17,519 bases of DNA from JBFHKO01 sp041595355 (GTDB lineage: Bacteria > Pseudomonadota > Gammaproteobacteria > Enterobacterales > Aeromonadaceae), in assembly GCA_041595355.1 (NCBI GenBank), contig JBFHKO010000030.1, positions 1 to 17,519 on the forward strand. The letters are read 5' to 3'. Below are positions 1 to 5,436 of this stretch, in pieces; position 1 is the first letter of the stretch, and each line of letters opens with the position of its first letter. The translations under genes and the position numbers were made by a program. Below the pieces are notes generated by a model, which saw nothing but the letters and a program-made list of their open reading frames with translations, was not told where the DNA came from and did not search any database.

Positions 1-480
1 ACGGCGCTGGCGGTGCTGGAGCAGTGCCCGTTGGCGGTGCCCGAGGCCGCCATTCGACAGGGACTGCAACAGGCGCGCCTGGCCGGGCGAATGCAGCAGT
101 TGCGCGCGTCCCCCCAAGTGCTGGTGGATGTGGCGCACAATCCCCATGCGGCCCACTACCTGGCCCACCAGCTGGCCCTGCAGCCGCGTTGTGGGCGGCG
201 CCTGGCGGTGGTGGGCATGTTGAAGGACAAGGATATTCGGCAGACCCTGGCCGAGTTGCAGGGGCTCATCGACGAGTGGTTCCTGGCGGATCTGGCCGGG
301 CCGCGGGCAGCCCGGGCGGCCGAGCTGGCGGCCTGCCTGACGCAACCGGCCCGCTGTCATGCCAGTGTGGCCGCGGCCTATGCCGCGGCCCTGGCGGCCG
401 CCGGGCCGGATGACATGGTGATCGGATTTGGCTCGTTTTACACAGTTGCCGGTATTTTGGCTTTGGAAACAACGGAATAG
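1..480 (+). CDS. folC: Folylpolyglutamate synthase / dihydrofolate synthase, C-terminal part (5' end outside window)
   Basis: The frame is open from base 1 and ends at TAG 478-480, giving 159 residues. FolC joins dihydropteroate to glutamate and then adds glutamates to tetrahydrofolate in the cytoplasm. The visible part is the C-terminal Mur-ligase-like domain. It shows the family motif VDVAHNPHAA (bases about 124-153), whose Asp and His lie in the active site of this family, a GMLKDKD segment, and the closing GFGSFYTVAGIL stretch. The GTG at base 13 is only an internal codon; the real start lies upstream of the window. dedD begins 14 bases after the stop, as in the folC-dedD pair of enterobacteria, so the two are probably co-transcribed. 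Identity is confident from motifs and from the neighbour. Confidence 0.93.
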   Translation, partial: TALAVLEQCPLAVPEAAIRQGLQQARLAGRMQQLRASPQVLVDVAHNPHAAHYLAHQLALQPRCGRRLAVVGMLKDKDIRQTLAELQGLIDEWFLADLAGPRAARAAELAACLTQPARCHASVAAAYAAALAAAGPDDMVIGFGSFYTVAGILALETTE

Positions 481-494
481 GTAGGGAACGCGTT

Positions 495-1304
495 TTGGCC
501 ACACAGTTTCAGAACCGATTGATTGGCACCGTGATACTGGTGTCCTTGGGTATCATCTTCCTGCCGGATCTGCTGACCGGCAAGCCGGCCGGCACCCAGG
601 AGCCCATCGCCAGCGTACCGCTGCGTCCCGAAGCCCAGGCGGCCAATCCCGAGGTCGTGCTGCCTGCCGGCGCAACGGCCCAGGTCTCGGCGGCCGGGGC
701 GACGGCAGGTGCGGAGTCCGAGCAGTGGACGGTGGAGGAGACCGCGCAGCCCCTGACGCTGGGCGGCGAGGGGCCCGCGGCCAACCAGGTGGTGGCGGGC
801 GGCGCTGTCAGCCAGCCGCAGCCGGTCACTTTGACACCGGCGCCGCCGATCGCCAGCCAGCCACAGGCCAAGCTCGAGCCGGCTGCCACCGCGACCACGG
901 CAACCGCAGCGCCCAAGGCCGAGCCGGTGCCGGCACCCAAGCCTTTCACCCCGCAGGTGAAGCCTTTCGTGCCTGAAATAAAGCCGCTCACCGAGGTGAT
1001 CGCGGCCAAGCCGACGGCCACGACGGTGCAGAGTCGGCCAGCCCAGCCGGCCTTCAACAGCTCGGCCTGGGTGATCCAGGTCGGGGTCTTCTCCAACACC
1101 ACCAATGCTCAGGCCCTGGTGTCCAGGTTGCGGGCCGCGGGCTTGCCGGCCTCGGTACGCAGCTGGTCCAGTGGTGGCACGCAACTGAGCCGGGTGACGG
1201 TGGGGCCGGATGTCTCCAAGAGCAAGCTGGAAGGCATGCTGTCGCGCGTCAACCAGATAGGTGGCACCGCCGGCAAGGTGGTCGCCTACAATCCCCAGGA
1301 GTGA
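495..1304 (+). CDS. dedD: DedD, inner-membrane SPOR-domain cell-division protein
   Basis: The protein has 269 residues and starts at TTG 495, with GGGAA about 6 bases upstream. The TTG start is chosen because it gives the N-terminus MATQFQNRLIGT, which matches the start of E. coli DedD. Layout: a short cytoplasmic tip, one membrane segment at about residues 8-24 (LIGTVILVSLGIIFLPDLL), a long Ala/Pro-rich periplasmic linker (about 30-185), and a C-terminal SPOR domain (about 190-269) containing WVIQVGVFSN and RVTVGPD. SPOR domains bind denuded glycan strands at the division septum, so DedD is recruited there to aid constriction. It is longer than the E. coli protein (about 220 residues), with the extra length in the linker. 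In E. coli the next genes are cvpA and purF; here they are not found. Confidence 0.92.
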   Translation: MATQFQNRLIGTVILVSLGIIFLPDLLTGKPAGTQEPIASVPLRPEAQAANPEVVLPAGATAQVSAAGATAGAESEQWTVEETAQPLTLGGEGPAANQVVAGGAVSQPQPVTLTPAPPIASQPQAKLEPAATATTATAAPKAEPVPAPKPFTPQVKPFVPEIKPLTEVIAAKPTATTVQSRPAQPAFNSSAWVIQVGVFSNTTNAQALVSRLRAAGLPASVRSWSSGGTQLSRVTVGPDVSKSKLEGMLSRVNQIGGTAGKVVAYNPQE

Positions 1305-1360
1305 GTCTCTCTCCTGCCGGCCCGGCGAGCGGGCCATCATCCCATTCAGGAGGCGCTGCC

Positions 1361-2122
1361 ATGCTGACCAATGTGCAACTCGAGGCCATCTGCAACCAGT
1401 TGCTGGAGCCGGATGCCTTCAAGGATTACAGCCCCAACGGCCTGCAGGTCGAGGGGCGGACCTGCATTCGCCATCTTGTCACCGGGGTGACCGCCAGCCA
1501 GGCCTTGATCGATGCGGTCATCGCTCGGGATGCCGATGCCATTCTGGTTCACCATGGCTACTTCTGGGGCAACGAGGCGCCGTCCATTCGCGGCATGAAA
1601 AAACGGCGCCTGCAGGCGCTGCTGGGCCGGGACATCAATCTGCTGGCCTATCATCTGCCACTGGATGCCCACCCGCAGCTGGGGAACAACGCCCAGCTGG
1701 CCCGGTTGCTGGACATCCGCATCGAGGCCCCCCTGGAAGCGGGCAATCCGCGCAGCCTGGCGCTGGTGGGCAGCCTGGCTGAGCCGCTGAGCGGAGCGGC
1801 GTTTGCCGGGCGGTTGGCCAGCCGGCTGGGGCGTACGCCCCTGCACTGCGGCGATGGCGGCCCGGCGCAGATCCGGCGCCTGGCCTGGTGTACGGGGGGC
1901 GGGCAGGGCTATCTGATGCAGGCGGCCGAGCAGGGGCTGGATGCCTTCGTCACCGGCGAGGCGTCGGAGCAGAGCATCCATATTGCCCGGGAAATGGGCA
2001 TTCACTTCTTCGCGGCCGGTCACCACGCAACGGAGCGCTATGGCGTGCAGGCGCTGGGCAACTGGCTGGCCGCCCAGCATGGATTGCAGGTCTCCTTCAT
2101 CGACATCGACAATCCCGTTTGA
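1361..2122 (+). CDS. ybgI: YbgI/NIF3 family dinuclear metal-binding protein
   Basis: The protein has 253 residues. An in-frame GTG lies upstream at 1301, but ATG 1361 has a strong AGGAGG at 1348-1353 and gives the family N-terminus MLTNVQLEAICNQLL. The metal-ligand motifs of the NIF3 family are all present: HHGYFWGNE (His64, His65), LPLDAHP (Asp102), and HHATERYG near the C-terminus (His221, Glu225). VTGEASEQ, also typical, precedes the last. The family forms toroidal hexamers with two metal ions per subunit. Its substrate is not firmly established, and the databank label 'GTP cyclohydrolase 1 type 2 homolog' should not be read as a proven activity. The gene lies 56 bases after dedD and 54 bases before luxO. 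Confidence 0.9.
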   Translation: MLTNVQLEAICNQLLEPDAFKDYSPNGLQVEGRTCIRHLVTGVTASQALIDAVIARDADAILVHHGYFWGNEAPSIRGMKKRRLQALLGRDINLLAYHLPLDAHPQLGNNAQLARLLDIRIEAPLEAGNPRSLALVGSLAEPLSGAAFAGRLASRLGRTPLHCGDGGPAQIRRLAWCTGGGQGYLMQAAEQGLDAFVTGEASEQSIHIAREMGIHFFAAGHHATERYGVQALGNWLAAQHGLQVSFIDIDNPV

Positions 2123-2134
2123 GAGCCTGCCCGC

Positions 2135-2140
2135 TATAAT
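2135..2140 (+). promoter_or_regulatory. Candidate -10 box of a luxO promoter
   Basis: A perfect TATAAT lies 37 bases upstream of the luxO start codon and just after the ybgI stop. No good -35 hexamer sits 16-18 bases upstream, so this is either an activator-dependent promoter or a chance match. If real, the luxO leader would be about 30 bases, and luxO would be transcribed independently of ybgI. Confidence 0.4.
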
Positions 2141-2176
2141 CACGACATTTGCCATTCCCATTCGGAGGTGAGCCCC

Positions 2177-3586
2177 ATGCAGCAGAGCCAGGCCAGCCTT
2201 TTGATGGTCGAGGATTCAACGCCGCTGGCAGCGGTCTATCAGGCGTACCTGAAGGATGAACCCTTGGTGCTGAGCCTGGCCAACAGTGGTCAGGCGGCCA
2301 TGGAGGCGATCCGCCGGCAACCGCCGGATATCCTGCTGCTGGATCTGCAGTTGCCGGACATGAGCGGCATGGAGATACTGCGCTTTCTGAACGAGCAGCA
2401 GCTGGGCGTCTGCGTCATCGTCATGACCGGTCACGGCTCGGTGGATCTGGCGGTGGAGGCCATGCGCCTCGGTGCTCATGACTTCATCAGCAAACCGGTA
2501 TCTGCAGAGCGGCTGCGGGTGACCCTGCGCAACAGCCTCCATTACCGGCAGCTGGATCGGCTGGTCAATCACTACCGTAACGGATTTCAGCGCGAACGAT
2601 TCGAGGGCTTTGTCGGCGCCAGTCTGGCGATGCAGGAGGTCTACGCTCGTATTGAAACCGCGGCCGCCTCCAAGGCCACCATCTTCATTACCGGCGAAAG
2701 CGGCACCGGCAAAGAGGTGTGTGCCGAGGCGATTCATCGTCTCAGCCCGCGGCATGCGCAGCCCTTTGTGGCCCTGAATTGTGCGGCCATTCCCCGGGAA
2801 CTGATGGAGAGCGAGATTTTTGGCCATGTGAAGGGGGCCTTCACCGGCGCGGTCAACGAGCGTACCGGCGCTGCCGGCAAGGCCGATGGCGGTACCCTGT
2901 TCATGGATGAGTTGTGCGAGATGGATCTGGAGCTGCAGAGCAAGCTGCTGCGCTTCCTGCAGACCGGCGCGGTCCAGAAAGTGGGCAGCTCCCAGAGTGT
3001 GAAAGTCGATGTGCGCATCGTTTGTGCCACCAATCGGGATCCCCTGCAGGAGGTGGCGGCCGGGCGTTTTCGCGAAGATCTCTACTATCGCCTGCATGTG
3101 ATACCGGTCCACCTGCCGCCGCTGCGCGAGCGGGGTGATGATGTGCTGCGCATTGCCGAACACTTCCTGCATGATTTCTCCCTGGAGGAGGGAAAAGTGT
3201 TCACGGGCTTCACCGAGACGGCCCGCCGTGCCCTGCTGGCCTATGCATGGCCCGGCAACATTCGCCAGTTGCAGAATATCATCCGCCAGGTGGTGGTGAT
3301 GAACCCGGGCCCGGAGATCCGGGTCGAGATGCTGCCCGCCCATCTTCTGGCGGTCCCGGCGGCCTCTGCCGGCGGGGTCCAAGAGACCAGCGCAATGCAG
3401 CCCGCGACGCCACCGGTGATGCCGTCAGCGGTCATATTGCCCTTGGCGGAGGTGGAGCGTCAGGCTATCCTTGAGGCCATCGCCGCCTGCGAGGGCAACA
3501 TTCCTCAGGCGGCCAGGTTGCTGGAGGTCAGCCCCTCGACCCTCTATCGCAAGTTGCAAAGCTGGCAAAAGACCGGCAAAGCATAA
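2177..3586 (+). CDS. luxO: LuxO, sigma-54-dependent quorum-sensing response regulator
   Basis: The protein has 469 residues. ATG 2177 is chosen over GTG 2168 because GGAGGTG (2164-2170) is then a well-spaced ribosome site. Order of domains: receiver (about 1-125) with acidic pocket E12/D13 and phospho-acceptor Asp56; AAA+ sigma-54 activation domain (about 145-375) with Walker A GESGTGKE (173-180) and the sigma-54 contact loop GAFTGA (220-225); a C-terminal Fis-type helix-turn-helix (EGNIPQAARLLEVSPSTLYRKL). The stretches ELCEMDLELQSKLLRFLQTG and VKVDVRIVCATNRDP are close to vibrio LuxO as I remember it, and clearly closer than to generic NtrC. In vibrios, phospho-LuxO at low cell density activates qrr small RNA genes with sigma-54. 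luxU follows directly, and candidate LuxO sites and a sigma-54 promoter lie just downstream (4181-4314). Confidence 0.93.
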   Translation: MQQSQASLLMVEDSTPLAAVYQAYLKDEPLVLSLANSGQAAMEAIRRQPPDILLLDLQLPDMSGMEILRFLNEQQLGVCVIVMTGHGSVDLAVEAMRLGAHDFISKPVSAERLRVTLRNSLHYRQLDRLVNHYRNGFQRERFEGFVGASLAMQEVYARIETAAASKATIFITGESGTGKEVCAEAIHRLSPRHAQPFVALNCAAIPRELMESEIFGHVKGAFTGAVNERTGAAGKADGGTLFMDELCEMDLELQSKLLRFLQTGAVQKVGSSQSVKVDVRIVCATNRDPLQEVAAGRFREDLYYRLHVIPVHLPPLRERGDDVLRIAEHFLHDFSLEEGKVFTGFTETARRALLAYAWPGNIRQLQNIIRQVVVMNPGPEIRVEMLPAHLLAVPAASAGGVQETSAMQPATPPVMPSAVILPLAEVERQAILEAIAACEGNIPQAARLLEVSPSTLYRKLQSWQKTGKA

Positions 3587-3644
3587 CTAAAACATAAGCA
3601 AAACATAATAATGGCGTAAGCCAATACCTGCACGGGAGTAGGAG

Positions 3645-3992
3645 ATGAAGTGGATAGAACGCGATATCCTCGATCAGCTGGATCGGGATACCGGCGGCGA
3701 GCTGTTGCCGGAACTGGTGACATTGTTCGTCGAGGATGGTCAACAGAGCCTGCGTGGCCTGGCCCAGGCGCTGGCTGCTCAGGATCGGGAGTCGCTCAAA
3801 TTGCTGGCGCATAGCCTCAAGTCCGTCTGTGCCACCTATGGCGCCCTAGTGTGCCGTGATCAGGCCCTGAGCCTGGAGCAGGCCTGCCAGCAGGAGGAGT
3901 GGCCGCTGCTGAGCCGGCGGGTCAGCGAATTGCAGAACAGCTTGCGGCAGAGCTTCAGCGCCGTACTGAGCCTGAGTCACCAGCTTTCCTGA
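3645..3992 (+). CDS. luxU: LuxU, histidine phosphotransfer protein
   Basis: The protein has 115 residues, the length expected for LuxU. ATG 3645 follows GGGAG at 3634-3638. It is a single Hpt domain, a helical bundle, with the phospho-histidine motif LAHSLKSVCATYGA placing the acceptor at His56; vibrio LuxU has its His at nearly the same place. LuxU carries phosphate from hybrid sensor kinases of the LuxQ/LuxN/CqsS type to LuxO. It starts 58 bases after the luxO stop and ends at the terminator at 4042-4062, so luxO-luxU is likely one transcript. No sensor kinase gene is in the window. The 58-base spacer is unusually A-rich with two AAAACATAA copies; I see no separate promoter that I can defend. 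Confidence 0.9.
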   Translation: MKWIERDILDQLDRDTGGELLPELVTLFVEDGQQSLRGLAQALAAQDRESLKLLAHSLKSVCATYGALVCRDQALSLEQACQQEEWPLLSRRVSELQNSLRQSFSAVLSLSHQLS

Positions 3993-4041
3993 GCCTCCGT
4001 AGCTCGCGGGCCGGATCCGGTGCCGCCGTGTAAGTCATTCG

Positions 4042-4062
4042 GGCCGCCATGCGGCCTTTTTT
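4042..4062 (+). terminator. Intrinsic terminator of luxO-luxU
   Basis: GGCCGC (4042-4047) and GCGGCC (4051-4056) pair across a CAT loop and are followed at once by six T (4057-4062). It lies 50 bases after the luxU stop. Confidence 0.85.
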
Positions 4063-4088
4063 GCATCCGTTGCCGGCGGCGTGCGGAC

Positions 4089-4121
4089 AAAAAAATGGCC
4101 AGCCCACTTAAGTGGCTGGCC
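4089..4121 (-). terminator. Minus-strand intrinsic terminator ending a candidate small RNA
   Basis: Read on the minus strand, GGCCAGC-CAC (from 4121 down to 4112) pairs with GTG-GGCTGGCC (4107 down to 4097) around a TTAA loop, with a single bulged base, followed by A and seven T (4095-4089). The plus strand has no T-run after the stem, so the direction is clear. No coding gene runs on the minus strand between this site and folE, so it must end a non-coding transcript. Confidence 0.85.
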
Positions 4122-4169
4122 TAACTTCAGCTGCTGCTGAAGAGAGCACGGGATAAAACTGGTTTACGA
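4089..4169 (-). ncRNA. Candidate LuxO/sigma-54-activated small RNA (Qrr-like locus)
   Basis: A minus-strand RNA of about 80 nt is inferred between a sigma-54-like promoter (predicted start near 4169) and the terminator at 4121-4089. From its 5' end it would have about 27 unpaired bases including ACCAGUUUUAUCCC, then a hairpin (4142-4125, CUUCAGC/GCUGAAG, 4-base loop), a 3-base gap, and the terminator hairpin with a U tail. A free 5' seed and two 3' hairpins with a U tail is the usual shape of an Hfq-dependent small RNA. Its position beside luxO-luxU and behind three LuxO-type sites suggests a Qrr role. However, the conserved Qrr core (GCCAACUGACGUUGUUAG) is not in it, so I do not assign it to the Qrr family. 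The existence of a transcript is better supported than its exact 5' end or function. Confidence 0.65.
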
Positions 4170-4180
4170 AGTAGATATAT

Positions 4181-4196
4181 GAAATATCCGTGCCAA
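4181..4196 (-). promoter_or_regulatory. Sigma-54-like promoter of the candidate small RNA
   Basis: On the minus strand, bases 4196 to 4181 read TTGGCACGGATATTTC. The -24 half is a perfect TTGGCACG. The GG and the -12 dinucleotide are separated by exactly 10 bases, as sigma-54 requires. The only departure from TTGGCACG-N4-TTGC is T instead of G at -13. A start near 4169 follows from the spacing. No convincing sigma-70 promoter is seen for the same transcript. Confidence 0.6.
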
Positions 4197-4268
4197 CTTT
4201 TTCAGGCGCATACCTGCCAACAATGACAGTAGTTTTCCCGGTTTAGTGCGATCGGTGGCCACTGCTGG

Positions 4269-4314
4269 TTGCAAATTGCAATTGAGGATTGCAATTTGCA
4301 ATTGCAGATTGCAA
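4269..4314. promoter_or_regulatory. Three tandem LuxO-type binding sites
   Basis: Three 13-base palindromes of form TTGCA-N3-TGCAA occur at 4269-4281 (TTGCAAATTGCAA), 4289-4301 (TTGCAATTTGCAA) and 4302-4314 (TTGCAGATTGCAA). All five bases of both arms are intact in each; the centre is A/T only in the first two. This is the consensus I recall for LuxO boxes in vibrio qrr promoters. Their centres lie about 106, 126 and 139 bases upstream of the predicted small RNA start, a normal enhancer distance for a sigma-54 activator. They also lie 58-103 bases upstream of the folE -10 box, so an effect on folE cannot be excluded. Confidence 0.75.
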
Positions 4315-4371
4315 TTGGGTCTCTGGCGGCCGCTCATTGTCGGGAAGCGCCGAATTAAGCGCGATTTTCGG

Positions 4372-4377
4372 TATAAT
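4372..4377 (+). promoter_or_regulatory. Candidate -10 box of the folE promoter
   Basis: A perfect TATAAT lies 169 bases before the folE start, with no strong -35 at 16-18 bases. It is the only good candidate between the LuxO-type sites and folE, and would give a leader of about 160 nt. Confidence 0.5.
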
Positions 4378-4384
4378 AGCGGCC

Positions 4385-4545
4385 CCCCGTTGCACTCGGG
4401 TAAGCAAAAGGTTACAAGATTGTCGTCTTGGGCCTGCCGCGCTGGGCCTATGGGTTGACGCGGCGGGCCCGGAACCCTAGCCTGTGGGCTTGCGAGCCGC
4501 GCTCGGCTGATGAAGGTGCGAATTGATGGTGCTGGAGAATACGTA
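4385..4545 (+). promoter_or_regulatory. Long structured folE leader
   Basis: Between the TATAAT box and the folE start, the sequence can form a small hairpin (CAAGA/TCTTG, 4415-4430) and a strong one in which GGGCCTGCCGCG (4430-4441) pairs with CGCGGCGGGCCC (4459-4470), 12 pairs with a single T-G wobble, around a 17-base loop. It is not followed by a T-run, so it is not a terminator. No small gene is evident. It could be a regulatory leader, but I cannot match it to a known riboswitch class by eye. Confidence 0.4.
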
Positions 4546-5202
4546 ATGACAAGCCTGAGCAGTGAAGCCATTCTGGTTCGCTCCGCCCTTGAAGCCAGGG
4601 GCCTGGAGACGCCCCGGGTGGACAACCCGCTGACACCCCAAGAAAAGAAAGAGCGCATAGCGGGGCACATGTTGCAGATCATGCAGGTTCTGGGACTGGA
4701 CATGGCGGATGACAGCCTCGCCGAGACGCCCCAGCGCATCGCCAAGATGTATGTGGAGGAGATCTTCTCCGGCCTTGATTATGCCGACTTTCCCAAGATC
4801 ACCGTCATCGAGAACAAGATGGGGGTGGACGAGATGGTCAAGGTCAGCGACATCACGGTCACCAGCACCTGTGAACATCATTTTGTGACCATAGATGGCA
4901 CGGCCACCGTCGCCTACATTCCCCGCAGCAAGGTGATTGGCCTGTCCAAGATCAATCGCATCGTCCAGTTTTTTGCCAAGCGCCCTCAGGTGCAGGAGCG
5001 GCTGACCCAGCAGATATTGGTGGCACTGCAAGCCCTGCTGGACAGCGATGACGTGGCCATCAGCATGACGGCCACCCACTATTGCGTGAAGGCGCGTGGC
5101 GTGATGGATGCCACCAGCGTCACCACCACCACCTCTCTGGGTGGCCAGTTCAAGAGCAATCCGGCGACCCGGCAGGAATTTCTGAGCGCGGTGCGCCGCT
5201 GA
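4546..5202 (+). CDS. folE: GTP cyclohydrolase I
   Basis: The protein has 218 residues. ATG 4546 is chosen over the in-frame ATG 4510 because GGAG (4534-4537) is well placed and MTSLSSEAILV aligns with the E. coli FolE N-terminus. FolE converts GTP to 7,8-dihydroneopterin triphosphate and formate, the first step of folate synthesis, as a cytoplasmic homodecamer. Zinc ligands are visible: Cys109 and His112 in STCEHHFVTIDG, and Cys180 in HYCVKARG. The family stretches ETPQRIAKMYVEEIFSGLDY and VIGLSKINRIVQFFAKRPQVQERLT are intact, and the length equals that of the family. It is a single-gene unit ended by a terminator at 5253-5295. It lies about 4 kb from folC, the late folate gene, but not in its operon. 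Confidence 0.97.
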   Translation: MTSLSSEAILVRSALEARGLETPRVDNPLTPQEKKERIAGHMLQIMQVLGLDMADDSLAETPQRIAKMYVEEIFSGLDYADFPKITVIENKMGVDEMVKVSDITVTSTCEHHFVTIDGTATVAYIPRSKVIGLSKINRIVQFFAKRPQVQERLTQQILVALQALLDSDDVAISMTATHYCVKARGVMDATSVTTTTSLGGQFKSNPATRQEFLSAVRR

Positions 5203-5252
5203 GCGGTGCCTCCCGGTTGCGGGAGGGAGGCCGGCCCGAGGGGCACGCCATG

Positions 5253-5295
5253 ACGAGAGCCCGGCGATCGGTTCGCCAGGCTCTCGTTGTTTTTT
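5253..5295 (+). terminator. Intrinsic terminator of folE
   Basis: ACGAGAGCC (5253-5261) pairs with GGCTCTCGT (5279-5287), extended inward by GGCGA/TCGCC with one mismatch, followed by TGTTTTTT. A second, shorter inverted repeat (CCTCCC/GGGAGG) lies between it and the folE stop. Confidence 0.85.
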
Positions 5296-5349
5296 GGCCG
5301 CAACGGCGGCCTGGGGCCGCCGAGCAGGACAGTGCGGCGCCAGATTTGC

Positions 5350-5412
5350 TAACCTCCTGTAAAGGCTCATGGGTTCCTGAGCCGCTTTCTTTGTCACGAC
5401 AGTTCCACTGTC
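5350..5412 (+). promoter_or_regulatory. speA upstream region: weak promoter and two inverted repeats
   Basis: TAACCT at 5350-5355, preceded by TTGC (extended -10 TG), is the best -10 candidate for speA, without a good -35. Downstream are GGCTCA/TGAGCC (5364-5369 and 5378-5383, 8-base loop), followed by a T-rich but interrupted stretch, and GACAGT-TCC-ACTGTC (5398-5412). These could be an attenuator or operator. No riboswitch class is recognised. Confidence 0.3.
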
Positions 5413-5436
5413 CTTTCTTGCGAGGCACTGCGCTTT

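Noticed and set aside
438..1340. Minus-strand open frame of 300 codons opposite dedD
   Set aside because: It is Gly/Arg-rich low-complexity sequence produced by the Ala/Pro-rich DedD linker on the other strand.
4124..4142. Plus-strand sigma-54-like TGGCC-N9-GC near 4115-4132
   Set aside because: Only the GG and GC dinucleotides fit. The flanking bases do not match, and it falls inside the terminator of the minus-strand RNA.
4211..4236. Plus-strand ACCTGCCAACAATGACAGTAG, resembling the Qrr core ACCTAGCCAACTGACGTTGTTAG
   Set aside because: The match needs several gaps, no plus-strand terminator follows, and no promoter precedes it. It lies between the LuxO-type sites and the minus-strand promoter, so it would not be in the predicted RNA. 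Kept only as a curiosity for a covariance-model scan.
4164..4745. Minus-strand open frame of 193 codons across the small RNA promoter and folE start
   Set aside because: It overlaps the start of folE, the LuxO-type sites and the promoter, has no ribosome site and no recognisable domain.
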